This document shows, one piece after another, positions 44,052 through 55,579 of a stretch of DNA of 64,000 nucleotides (positions are counted from its first letter, which is position 1; every line of letters starts with the position of its first letter). The DNA comes from Prinsepia uniflora (lineage: Eukaryota; Streptophyta; Magnoliopsida; Rosales; Rosaceae): assembly GCA_032719365.1 (NCBI GenBank), contig CM064863.1, positions 65,683,583 through 65,747,582 on the forward strand, in the 5' to 3' direction. The position numbers were made by a program, and so were the translations under genes. The notes beneath the pieces are model-generated. The model made no database searches and was not told the DNA's origin. It saw only the letters and a list, made by a program, of their open reading frames with translations.

Positions 44052-46774
44052 TGACAGGACCCACCCCGATTATCGCCTCGATAATCGGGAAGCATCCTGC
44101 TCCCGTCTGACAATCGAACACAAAAGACCAGAAAACTAAATACATTACACCACACCCATTGTCAGACCAGGGAGATTAAACAGTACAACCGACTGGACAT
44201 CAAGTCCATAGTTTCACAGAGCATAAATTACAAACTGAGATAAAAATAAAACCCTACTTTGTAAACTAACTACGCCGCAACGGAAGACTTTATGCCTCTA
44301 ACTCTGCCTCGGCGCTAGCCCCCAAAACTTGTACCACGACCTGGAGGGTATTAAAACAGCAAAGTGTGAGTGGACTAAAACAAAAGTTTCCAGAAAACAG
44401 TTTAATGAAAACGGGGTTCACCCTCCAGTTTTACAACACGCATGCATAACTAGATATTCGAAAACAGCATAACTAAACATTTGAAATCCCTTTTACGAAT
44501 CATATGGAAACCGTTAGAGTAAACAACCATAAAATCATGTAAAATAGTATTATATTCCCAAAATCCAGAAATCGTCACATCGAAAACATCAATCACAATC
44601 AAGCCGTTGGATCTATCCGAGTCTTTAAACTCATATATCAGGCTTTCCCGGGATATCAACGAGTCGTTAAACTCAATCCGGGTCTTTAAACCCAATCCGG
44701 GCCCGCCTCCGTCATCAATTAACCGGGTCTTTAAACCCAAAACCAGATCCAACAATCATACCGGGTCTTTAAACCCAAAATCACGCAAAAAAATCGTAAC
44801 AAACCAGGATCCATCGGGTCCCATTTTCCAAAACCATTCCAAAATCACATTTCGTCATAATAGGACTTATGTCCGAATTTCACATGCAAATTTCAAAACT
44901 TACTTCACAAACATAATCAAATCATCATTAAAAACGTGACATGCATAATCATATTAAATCACTTCATCAAACCATCATCCATGCACAGGAGAAAAACGTA
45001 ATCTCGAAATACGTAAATTGCGATAATCACCTTGAAAAACGTGAAATCACATAAAACAGGAACATCATAATCATCACCATAAAATCATATATGAAAACAT
45101 AAGACAAGTGAGTAAAAACAATTATGCATGCTCGGTTAGAAATCAAAAGTCCACTCACTGATTTCGGACGCGTCAATCGCGCCCTGTGCGCTCCTCGGTA
45201 GCCTCGGGAATGTTCGGGCCTATCAAAGAGTACAATAAGGGTTATAAACATCCCCAAAAAGCTTGCACTAATTTCCTAATTCTTCAGGATTTTTCGACGA
45301 AATTAACTTAAAGCCCTAAACCTTCGAACCCTGAGAACTAACCCGAAACGACGTCCGCTCGACTCGAAATTTAACTTAAAATGTTCGTTAAGTTGAAAGG
45401 ATGAACTTATCTATTGACCGTGACCGGAGACACGGTCTCACGCGCCGTCACGCGCCGTCCAAAGTGGCTGCGCGTGAAAGCCACGCGCCTGCTACAGTGA
45501 CTGCTACAGTGTCACCATCTTCACCCGATTGGCCTGCAAACGGGCTGTTCGACCCGCGACACAACCCGGCCAAATCTCCATCAATTCTCACTCGAATCCC
45601 TTCCTTTTCCCACCTAAATCCTTCCTTAACATTTTAAGTTCCCAATCCTTAATTATCTTCAACAAGCCCTAAATCACTCATTCGACCCGTGATCAAACAA
45701 ACGGGTCGACTTCTGAAACTCACTCAACTCAGTTCCATTTTCAAATTAACTTAACATAAGCTTTAACAGCAGACCTAAACGAACAATAAACCACAACCAA
45801 TTTCACCAATCCTTACCTGGAAGTAGTCGTCCTCAACCTTGAAAATTTCCAGAACCTGTAGCTTCTGTTCTTGGCCAAACTGTGATCGATTCTTTTCGCA
45901 ATCGATACGGTTGAACTCAAAATGATCCCAGTAGACTATTTCGATCCTTGGTTTTGTTCCTCTTGACTCCCAAATCAAAATTCGATTTTCCCTCCAATTT
46001 TCACAATTTTCCCGAACTCTGTTCTCTCTCAAGCTCTTAGCCCTCTCTTGCTTAGAATGACTCTCAAAACACTCATATCTCTCTGTTAATCGACTCGTGC
46101 AGCCAACAACTCGTGGGAATCTCTCTCAGTCCCGCTGAAACTCTGTTCCCTCAAAAGTCCCAAAACCCAGTTTTAAATTCCTCCCGTGCCTGATTTCTGT
46201 TTCAGGCCACACCACCCTGTCTCCATTAACTCAAATTTGTTAAACAATTCATTGAACAGAGGACAGGTTTAAACAAATCCTTGATCAGAGAACCATTTTA
46301 AACAATTACACAACACTCACCACGGCTGTTCAAACTGTAGTCTCCAAAAAGACCATTTTGCCTTTCTGCACAAAATTACCAAAATGCCCTTCTTCTTTCT
46401 AGACCCGTAACTTAACTGTCCGATGTCCGTTTTCAGCGTGCCGCCTGTCTACGGACTCAGGGCATCGAGACATACCTAACGGTCCTCGAATTGTGTGAAA
46501 ACTAGTGGTCAATCAAAAGTCAATATTTTTCCCCTTTTCGTCCAAATTACGAAAATGCCCTTGAACTTGTGAACGTCATAACTTCTTCTCTGATTGTCGG
46601 AATTGGACGTGCCACCTCTATCGACTCGTGACGTCCTGAACTACATCATGATCATCGGTCAACGTCCGTTCGACCTACCAATAAAAAGTCAACAATTTAA
46701 CCGTACAAGGGTAAAAACGTCATTTTATTCATTATTTTACAATATTACATTCTTCAAATTTCCGGGGCGTTACA
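44052..46774 (-). mobile_element. Gypsy 5' LTR in the chimera
   Basis: 2,723 bp, minus strand from TGTAACGCCCCGG (46774) to GGGTCCTGTCA (44052). It contains the GC-rich block (45435-45500) and repeated 'cgggtctttaaaccca' units (44615-44790). Same LTR group as the elements at 1-18 kb. Confidence 0.88.
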
Positions 46775-47254
46775 TCCTAGGTGTTGGCCTGCGGGTTGCG
46801 TAGGGCGTCCAAGTGTCTCCTTAGGTCCAAGTCGGCAGGGAGCTGATTCGGGACTCTTAGAGATGTTTCTACCGCCAGTAGCCCGTCTGTTTGTTGAAAA
46901 AACGTTGCGCCTGGCCCGTTGCAGGTGAGGGGTTCACAATAGCAGCAGCCATGGGGAACATTCCAAAACTGAATATAGGTGTCCAATTCGGCCTTCCGAA
47001 CGATAGGTGAATTGTTGTGTGGCGCGGGCCGTGTAGGTGACGGGAAAGTGGTTCTTCTAGAATTTCTGGGTGGGGTTCGCTCACTGAAGCGATCCTAGCA
47101 GTGGATGTGGCAGCCTCGAAGGCTCGTGTGGATCGGCGTGTTCTAGCCATGTGAAGAATGGTAAGTGTCGAAAGTGTTATGATGGAGTTTTTTCAAGGAA
47201 AAAAAAACCACGCTTTGAGTATTTCTCAAATCGGCTCTCAATGAAAACACCAGT

Positions 47255-47751
47255 TGTTGATGCAGAAATCGTCCGGTCTCGTAAAATTCCTTCTCGATCC
47301 CTACACACAAGAACGAAAATCAAACAGGGTTAAGGTTGAATCCGGGGGGGGGGGGGGGGGGGGGGGGGGTGGGTGGGTGGTTCAACCGTAAACGCTCTGA
47401 TACTTAAGTCAATTTTTTGAGAGAGAATAATCTGACAGAGTGTTTGCAGAAATTTTTGATTATCCTTAGAAGTGAGATGAGGTCTTCTATTTATAGTGAA
47501 CCCTTGAGAGTCTTCGGAGCGTCTGATTGGTTGAAGGAGAAAGTATCAAATAAGTGATTGTATCAAGTGTAATCACTTATTTATTAATGAATAAATAATT
47601 CGCTGGGAAGTTATTTATTACTGACATTGATCTGAATTAATGTGGAGATCGTAACATGTCGATGTCAATTTTACCAAGGGTAATATTGGCATTATGGGAA
47701 TTGTTGGCCACGTGGCAGCTCCAAAGTGTCTCGATAATTTATGGCCCCACA
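47255..47751 (-). mobile_element. 5' LTR of the gag-only Gypsy element
   Basis: 497 bp, minus strand from TGTGGGGCCATAAATTATC (47751) to CTGCATCAACA (47255). The sequence just inside it (TGGTGTTTTCATTGAGAGCC on the minus strand) sits where the primer site should be, but I cannot assign a tRNA. It contains the 26-nt G run. Confidence 0.9.
47344..47369. repeat. 26-nt G homopolymer in an LTR
   Basis: An uninterrupted G run followed by (TGGG)2-type sequence. The matching place in the other LTR has 6 G. The length may be inexact because homopolymers are error-prone in assemblies. Confidence 0.8.
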
Positions 47752-47756
47752 GTTGT

Positions 47757-48749
47757 TAGTTTAAAAGAATTTTGAATTTTTTTTGAGTAAAGCATTTTGA
47801 ATGGTTGGGATTAATCTTTCTTAATATTAAATTTAAATACAATAATGATTATATGGAAAAATTGAAAATCGCATTTTTTAGAAAATAATTATGATTCAAA
47901 ATTAATATGAATAGAAGACATGATCCAAATTCCCATTTTTAGGATATAACATATATAAATAGTAGAAATTACACTTTATTACTATGTGTTTTACTCCTTT
48001 TATATCTATAACCTTTCAAATGTTAGAATTACCCTCGTAAATTCTTCAAAACGTTACATTATGGCCCTCCATTAAATATTCTGTTAAAATTTCTTTTAAA
48101 TGCTGAAGTAGGCAAAATGGAACCCACTCTTAATTTAAATTATCGGCAACTATGAGCCACCTGGAAAGAATAATAATTAATTAATTAAACTAATAATAAT
48201 TTCAGCCTCGGGAAATTTTAGGCATGATATTCCCTTTCCACCCAACCCGACTCAATTATTTCTTGTTTGATTTCAAATTTCTGATTTGTGAGGTTTAGGT
48301 CCGTTAAAATTTCGTCACCGTTGTGTTTTTCCTCGCTATAGTCTATGAAAATGTTTTAGTGATGATCTAAAAGGCCAAAATAAGCTAACTTGCTTTGTAA
48401 AAAATATATAACTGTCATCTATGCAAGCCACATGTTGCGAGAATGAGTTATGTCACTAAAACCTACATTCTGTAAGAATGTAGTTTCTCGGGGGAGCCAT
48501 CGTATCGTGGGAGTCTTCTTCTAGCTAGAAAATGGGCTTATAGGGAGGAAAAGAAAATGGGCTTATAGGGAGGAAATTTAAAAATCGCCTATATTTAATA
48601 GGGACTAGGCAATTTTTCCTTTTTCTTTAATGCCACAAATGCGTTTTTCTTGTCCATTCAATGTCAAATGACACTTGAGAACTATCAACTATAAGGAAAT
48701 GCACCAAGTCTTTTTTTTTTTTTTCAAGGGAACAAAGTTTACAACACAA
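47757..48749. other. Intergenic sequence
   Basis: AT-rich with no recognisable gene. Near 48529-48570 'gaaaatgggcttatagggagg' occurs twice in tandem. A frame at 48627-48857 (-) overlaps the degenerate cyanase exon copy and is not otherwise supported. Confidence 0.4.
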
Positions 48750-48804
48750 CTGCCTTAGAATGAGGCGTACATTCTCTTCCTTGTAGCCTTGAAACAATGC
48801 ATTC
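48750..48804 (-). pseudogene. Degenerate fourth copy of the cyanase terminal exon
   Basis: On the minus strand an AG precedes GAATGCATTGTTTCAAGGCT, which encodes ECIVSRL in the frame of the cyanase terminal exon (…ENMVSWL… at 62494-62535). The short stop is lost; the frame runs on to about 48750. It lies on the opposite side of the 13-kb Copia insertion from the other copies. Confidence 0.5.
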
Positions 48805-48870
48805 CTACTTATCAATAACACCGGACAAAGAAAACTAACAACGATAGGGAAACACACATAATGACAGCAC

Positions 48871-49096
48871 TGTTGTAAATAACATTAAGGGGTGTGTCTA
48901 TTTATGTAAATGGGTACGAGGGATAGATAGATAATTGTACTTATAAATTAACCCTATCCTTATATAAATGGGTTAATTAGTTTTGTATTAAATGAACTCT
49001 CATTATTCTGAAAGAACGTATTATTAGATACAGAGAACATTTCTTCTCTCAATTTTCTTGTCTGCAATTTCCTTCTTCATAAAATCCTTCACAACA
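48871..49096 (+). mobile_element. Copia 5' LTR
   Basis: 226 bp, TGTTG...CAACA, with a TATA-like stretch (tatccttatataaatggg). It matches 61869-62094 at nearly every position. Confidence 0.92.
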
Positions 49097-50491
49097 CGTT
49101 ATCAACATGATCTACTCTGAAACGGAGATTACTCAAGTGAAGGATCAATTCAATCAAGTAGGTTTTTCGTTTATTCAAAATTCAATTTTATTTTATTAAA
49201 TCAAACCCTAGAACGCATGAATTCTAGAATTATTAAATTAATAATTATTTGATAATTATTGAAATTAAAGTCACCATTGAATTGCATATACTATGCTTGA
49301 ATTGATAGCAAAGGTTCTATGTTTGTTTAAATTTTCTGAAAAAAAAATTTAATTCTTGATGAACTTTAGAATTAATTGGTTATGATGATTTTTTTTTGTT
49401 GTCTCTTTGATTATTGATGAAATCCTAGAAACATGTAAATTCTAGGGTTATATGCATAATTTGAAATTGATGTTTGATAATTTAATTAAAAATTGGTTTG
49501 ATTGGCGTTAAATTGATAATTTATGAAACACGTACCACATGATATTGAATTATAGGAATTAGTTTATTGATGTTGAATTACAGGAATTAGTTTATTGATG
49601 TTGAATTATAGGAATTAGTTTACTGATGCTGAATGGAATGATAATCATGGCAATTTTGCAATTTTGATCAAATGGGCATTGTGCTTGCCGCACCCAAACA
49701 AAGCAAAGCCATAAAAAAAAATTACGGCTGCCAACCTCTAACGGTTCCGTATTTTTTTCCCACATTTTCGGCCATTCCCACACATTTTGACTCAATCCAA
49801 ATTCTTTTCAAATGCCAAGTAATGGCTGAAAAAAAGGAGGAAGAAATATAGAAGGGAGCCCAGATAGCTACCCAAAAGCCTGAAATGACATGAGCCCAGA
49901 AGGCCCGAAAAAAAAAAAGCAAAGGGATATCAGGCCCTGAAGGCCTAGCGGAAAAAAAGCCCAACCCAGAAGGCCCAAAAAAAACAAAAAAAATAAAATT
50001 CTGAGCCTAGTAGGCCTCTGCGTCCGCCTAGCCCAAATGGCTCTGGCCCGCACACCTATCTCATTTTCTTCCCAGAAGGCCTCAGTGCAGGGCCCAGGCC
50101 ACTGGAGGCCACTGCGTGGCTCGGTTTGGCCCGCCCAGACGGCTCCGACCAAAAAAAAAAATTCAGAATCTTCCTTTGCATTCCTCGGGCATAAAACATA
50201 CACTCATGCATGCCTGAAGCATTGCAATACCCCTAAATCAAGGACCAAAATAGCATTTATTTATACTATCTATGCATATTGTATATTGTTTACTTGTTTG
50301 TTTGTTTATTTCATTATTTACATGTTATTTATAAATGTAATAGACTACTTGTAAGTAAAAGGAACCTGCAGTTTCCTTCATTGATATCCTGGATTATCAT
50401 ACCATGTTATAAAACCTGAAGTTCTCATTAGTTGCTTATGGATGTGTTTTTTTCCCAAAGCACTAATATTATTCATTCCTCGTTGTAGAGA
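49097..50491 (+). other. Copia leader between 5' LTR and gag
   Basis: Starts cgttatcaacatga at the primer-site position. Contains repeated 'gcccagaaggccc' units separated by A runs (49885-50110), then AT-rich sequence up to the gag ATG. No gene; a minus-strand frame at 49868-50203 is a product of the repeats. Confidence 0.6.
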
Positions 50492-51529
50492 ATGACACAT
50501 CTCAACAAACTGGATTTTGACGCACTCGATGTTTCCGGAAGAAACTATTACTAGTGGACTGAAGATGTGAAACTTCATCTCACTGCAAAGAGAATCGGAT
50601 CAACCATCCAGGAAGATAATGTGGCTTCTGAGTATTAGAAGGCAGATGCTATGATCCTCGTTCGGAGGCATATGGATCGCGCACTGCAGCGTGAATACCT
50701 CGGTCAAGAGGACCCGGGAGCTTTGTGAGTTTCACTAGCTGATCGTTTCGATCACCAAAAGGATATTTTCTTGCCTGAAGCAAGACATGACTAGCATAAC
50801 TTTCGTTTTCAGGATTTTAAATTCGTAAACGAATATAATCCAGAGGTATGCCGTATCCGGTCTCTTCTCAAGTACTGTGGGGAGGAGCTCACTGAAACTG
50901 ACCTCCTTGAGAAGACTTTCTCCACATTTCCCGCCTCATGTATTGTCTAGCAGCAACAATACAGAGAGAGGAAATTTACCAAGTTCGCGGAATTGATCAC
51001 TACCTTGTTGCTTGCTGAAAAGAACAACATTTTGTTAATAAAGAATGATCAATCCCGACCTGTGGGTACTAGTGCAGCTCCTTTGCCTGAAGCAAACGCT
51101 GTTGCATCTCGCGATGCCAACCGCGAATGGAGAAATCGAGGTCATGGTAGAGGTGGAGGATGTAACCGTCTGAGACGTGGTGGACACCCATATGATCGAG
51201 TCCAAGGTTACCATGCCTTGCGTGGGTGTGGTAATTGTAGTCTAGGTCCACGTGTTGGATATCACGCTCCTCCTGGTCCGCGTGCTCAAAACGAGAGAAA
51301 CCCTAGTCCAGCCCGTAGCCACTAGAATCAAAACCCACCTGACTTATGTTATAAATGTGGAGGTCGCGATCACTAGTCCCACACATGTCGTGCATCAGCA
51401 CAAGTTATTGCCCAGTACCATGCTAGACGTGGTACTCGAAAGGCTAATTTTGCTGCAAGACCAATCGCCGCTGATACCATCCTTGCCATTACTGATTTTC
51501 AGACTGCAGCTGGACATGATGATGATTGA
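50492..51529 (+). pseudogene. Copia gag with seven in-frame stops
   Basis: A single frame of 345 codons plus a stop from ATG (50492) keeps recognisable gag throughout: LDFDALDVSGRNYY, LADRFDHQKDIFLPEARHD, FRFQDFKFVNEYN, RRGGHPYDR and the zinc knuckle CYKCGGRDH-stop-SHTC. Seven stops interrupt the frame but no frameshift does. Six are TAG and one is TGA, and five of the TAG codons follow a C. Three stops fall where Copia gags normally have Trp (ALxVS, HDxHN, DHxSH). Confidence 0.85.
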
Positions 51530-53937
51530 GTTATTTGCATAAACATGGATATGATCGGCGCTTGTGCCTTTTTTTTATGAATATTTTTTTTTTACTATTT
51601 ATAGATATTGTTTGGTGATTTATATTTGTTTTGGACTTATTTTGTTATCTGCTCGAATATTATTTAATCAATTTATTCATTTTTCATAAATGTGATTGTT
51701 GATTACTTTAGTTATATTGATGGTTAGGCATGTCAAATGGTGAAGTTTGTTGTCTAGTCGATAGTGCTACTACGCACACTATCCTCCGTGATAGGATATT
51801 TTTTACAAACTTAATACCTAACCACACCCCTGTGACAACTATATCTGGCCAATCAAATTTGATGGAAGGCTCCGGAAGAGCCCACTTAATACTGTCCAAT
51901 GGTACTGTATTTACTATTGTTGAAGCTTTATACTCCCCACGTTCCAGTAGAACGTTATTGAGTTTTAAGGATATTCGAGCCAATAATTATCATGTTGAAA
52001 CCACACAAAAAAAGAATGTGGAATATCTTTGCATATCCTCCAACTTGTATGACCAGAAGCGTACATTGGAGAAATTGAAATGCCTCAGGAGTGGACTTTA
52101 CATGACAACTATTAGAACTATTAAAGCAAATCACATGGCTAGCCGGAAGATACTTAACCCTAGCAACTACTTATTATGGCATGACCGATTGGGACACCCA
52201 AATCAAGGTATGATGCGCCGTATCCTCAATACATCACACGGGCATCCCCTTACAAATAAGGACCTTGTGTTTAGTGAAACATTATGCCAAGCTTGCTCAA
52301 TGGGAAAATTGAACACTAGACCATCATATGCGAAGATAGATAAAGAATCTGTCTCTTTCTTGTATAGAATACAAGGGATATTTGTGGACCCATCCAACCA
52401 CCATGTGGGCCATTTAAATATTTCATGGTTTTGGTTGATGCATCGACGAGGTGGTCCCATGTGACCCTATTGTCCACACACAATGCCGCGTTTGCTAAAC
52501 TTCTTGCCCAAATCATTAAATTAAGGGCCCACCATTCAGATTATCATATAAAGTCCATCGGACTTGATAATGCCAGTGAGTTTACATCGAAATCTTTCGA
52601 TGATTATTGCATGTCCCTTGGGATTGATGTTGAACATCCAGTTGCACATGTTCACACCCAGAATGGTCTCGCAGAAGTATTCATTAAATGATTACAAATG
52701 ATTTCACAGACCTTGGTTATGCGCACCAAGCTCCCAATTTCTGCATGGGGCTATGCAATTTTGCATGCAGCTATGTTGATCCGGTTGAGGCCCACTGCCA
52801 CCCAACCCTATTCTGCGTTACATCTGGTAACTGGGTACGAACCCGACGTTTCACACTTACGCGTTTTTAGGTGTGCAATTTACGTGTCAATTGCGTCGCC
52901 ACAACGTACAAAAATAGGACCTCAACGCCGGAGTGGCATATATGTCGGCTATGAATCCCCCTCTATTATACGCTATTCAGAGCCCTTGACAGGCGATCTC
53001 TTTACCGCTCGATTTGCGGATTGTCACTTCGATGAGACAATCTTCCTACCGTTAGGGGAGATAAGAACGTCAACGTTTCTGAAGAATGACGTGAATTGAC
53101 GTGGAATGTCTCCACTATGTCTCATCTTGATTCCCGAACCGCACAAAGTGAGAATGAAGTGCGGAGAATTCTAGATCTACAGAGTGTAGCTAATAATATG
53201 CCAGATATTTTCTCTGATTTAGCTAAAGTGACAAGATCACATATACCTGCTGCAAACGTGCATGCAAGGATAGACGTCCCAGTAGGACGCCCTGTCCTAA
53301 ATGGACGAGTCGTCCCAGATGGACGAAGTACGACCATGGCGACTAACCAGTCTATGCACTGATTGAAATTTCGCCGGTATCGCCGATATATCGGTCGATA
53401 TATCGGGATTTCCGGCGTCCGGCAGCTAACGGCGGGGGGAAAACCTATCTTCCCCCATTATCGACGAAACCGTCCAATATCGATAGATATCGTCGATTTC
53501 GGTCGATAATTTCATAACTTCCCGACATTTGGACCCCCATCGATTCAAACAAGCAATCTCACGGATTGAACAGAAAGATTCACAAACAAACAACCAAATT
53601 TCAATTCAATTTCAAAGCATTAATCATTTAATGTCACGGACGAACAGGAATGGGGAAAAAACAAAATTTTTTGTTCACGGACTCACCAGTAGCCTTCGCA
53701 AATCGGAAGCATAAATGGGGCGGGGGGGGAGGGGGGCAACCGAAGAAAAGCTCGAACCCAGCGATCCCAGCCCACCCCTGATCTGTCAACGCCGTCTGCA
53801 GATCTGTTTCTTCGCTCGCCGGCCGAAATCGGTCGAACCACCTCTGCTTGAACCACCGCTCGTCTGCATCTCCGTCGCTCGCGCCGTCTGCCCTCACCAG
53901 CCCGGTCGACTCACCTCACTCGAACGGTCGAACCTCC

Positions 53938-54060
53938 CTCGAACCACCATCGAAGTCGGCCCTCCATCGCTCCATCGCTCGAACCACCATCGAAGTCGGC
54001 CCTCCATCGCTCCATCGCTCGAACCACCATCGAAGTCGGCCCTCACGCCGCCCCTGACCC
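53938..54060 (+). repeat. 40-bp tandem repeats in the hAT 5' region
   Basis: 'gaaccaccatcgaagtcggc' starts at 53941, 53981 and 54021, with 'cctccatcgctccatcgctc' between. The enclosing plus-strand frame (53715-54185) is Ser/Pro/Arg low complexity and I do not call it a gene. Confidence 0.85.
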
Positions 54061-54639
54061 TCACCCTCACGCCGCCCCCTCACCCTCACTCACGGCCCTC
54101 ACCCTCACGATCGATCGATCGATTTCCCCGAAGGAAGCTCCTCGCGACTTCGAGACAGACTGAGAGTCTGAGAGCCATTCGTTGAGTAAATAAGAAATGG
54201 AACGAAACGACGTCGTTTCGTTTCATTTCATTTCTTTAATTTTTTTTTAATTACATATATTATTTAATTATTTGTCAAATATTTCTTTAAATAATTATTT
54301 GGGTATAAATATTTGTCAAATAAATAATTATTTGGTATAAATATCATTTTTAATTACATATATCATTTATTATTTGGTATAAATATTTGTCAAATAAATA
54401 ATTATTTAAATTATATCATAAATATTGTCAAATTCATATATTTGGTATTAGGTAAACAATATGGCATAAACGTTTTTTTTAACAAAATTCAAAATTTATT
54501 ATTAGGTTAATAATATGGTTTAATTCATATATTTGGTAATATTTGGAAATATATTTGGTAATCATTTATTAAAAATAAATTTATCATTTATTAGTAAAAT
54601 ATGTTTTAGTAATGTATGTGCTAATATAAAATATTGTTT

Positions 54640-55560
54640 AATTCATATATTTGTTAATATATTTGGTAATCATTTATTAATAATAAGTTGATCATTTATT
54701 ACTAAAAATATGTTTTAGTAATGTATATTTTAATATAAAATATGAGGTAATTCTTATATTTGGTAATATTGGTTTTAATTTTTAATATATGTTTTATTTT
54801 AGAATATATATTAAAATTATGAATATATGTGTTTTTGCTCCTTAATTTTTAACTTGGAATATATGTTCTAATTGAAATAATTTTATTATTATTTGTGTTT
54901 TTATTATTATTAATTGTCATTATCAAATTCTAAGTATTTTTCATGCAAATAATATGGCTTAATTCATATATTTGGTAATCATTTATTAATAATAAATTGA
55001 TCATTTATTACTAAAAATATGTTTTAATAATGTATATTTTAATATAAAATATGAGGTAATTCATATATTTGGTAATATTTGTTTTAATCTTTAATATATG
55101 TTTTATTTTAGAATATATATTAAAATTATGAATATATGTGTTTTTGCTCCTTAATTTTTAACTTGGAATATATGTTCTAATTGAAATAATTTTATTATTA
55201 TTTGTGTTTTTATTATTATTAATTGTCATTATCAAATTCTAAGTATTTTTCATGCAAATAATATGGCTTAATTCATATATTTGGTAATCATTTATTAATA
55301 ATAAATTGATCATTTATTACTAAAAATATGTTTTAATAATGTATATTTTAATATAAAATATGAGGTAATTCATATATTTGGTAATATTTGTTTTAATTTT
55401 TAATATATGTTTTATTTTAGAATATATATTAAAATTATGAATATATGTATTTTTGCTCCTTAATTTTTAACTTAGAATATATGTTCTAATTGAAATAATT
55501 TTATTATTCTTTGTATTTATTATTATTATTTGTCATTATCAAATTCTCATTATTTTTCAT
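54640..55560 (+). repeat. Three 309-bp AT-rich tandem repeats upstream of the hAT transposase
   Basis: The unit running from 'aatatggcttaattcatata' to 'aagtatttttcatgcaaat' recurs with a period of about 309 bp. The marker tcatgcaaat is at 54941 and 55250. The third unit ends at 55560 as tttttcatgtatcttag, directly before the transposase ATG. A diverged shorter copy lies at 54490-54640. Confidence 0.85.
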
Positions 55561-55579
55561 GTATCTTAGATTTCATAAA

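Larger units (their letters stand above)
42797..46774. mobile_element. Chimeric insertion: Cassandra-type LTR joined head-to-head with a Gypsy LTR-gag piece
   Basis: The whole block is flanked by the 5-bp duplication tccta (42792-42796 and 46775-46779), and the interrupted gag reads on across it. The left part is a 322-bp plus-strand LTR with its primer site (42797-43149). The right part is a minus-strand Gypsy 5' LTR, primer site and partial gag (46774 down to about 43150). Both outer ends are LTR 5' ends starting TGTAA. There is no pol and no second LTR of either kind. It looks like one integration of a chimeric DNA; other routes are discussed in the findings. Confidence 0.8.
41030..47150 (-). 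pseudogene. gag of the non-autonomous Gypsy element, split by an insertion
   Basis: gag starts at 47150 with MARTRRSTRAFEA, about 100 bp after the 5' LTR. It reads to 46777, is interrupted by the 42797-46774 insertion, and resumes in the same frame at 42796 with a TAG at the junction in the target site. Downstream are a coiled-coil-like stretch (QQVDQLSNQVRAQSELLQQL near 42640), the gag core (41714-42205: VKHINYYRGVM, ATTWFNHLPRRSIASFEKL) and a C-terminal part with CAYHTCYGHD at about 41240-41270, ending at 41030. Frameshifts or stops lie near 42360, 42205, 41712 and 41360. Confidence 0.85.
36782..47751 (-). mobile_element. Non-autonomous gag-only Ty3/Gypsy element with TSD
   Basis: LTRs at 36782-37284 (3') and 47255-47751 (5') are flanked by gttgt at 36777-36781 and 47752-47756, so both ends are defined. 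The only coding region is a broken gag; no protease, RT or integrase was found between the gag end (41030) and the 3' LTR. The gag type (WFNHLPRRSIASFEKL) and the zinc-finger-like CAYHTCYGHD segment fit the Tat/Ogre side of Ty3/Gypsy (inference). About 3.7 kb of 3' non-coding sequence holds two minisatellites. A 4-kb chimeric element interrupts gag. Mobilisation must have used enzymes from another element. Confidence 0.88.

Noticed and set aside
49868..50203. 111-codon minus-strand frame
   Set aside because: Generated by 'gcccagaaggccc' and poly-A repeats in the Copia leader.
53715..54185. 156-codon plus-strand frame near the hAT 5' end
   Set aside because: Low-complexity Ser/Pro/Arg from 40-bp repeats and C-rich DNA. 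It lies in the transposon 5' region with no domain.
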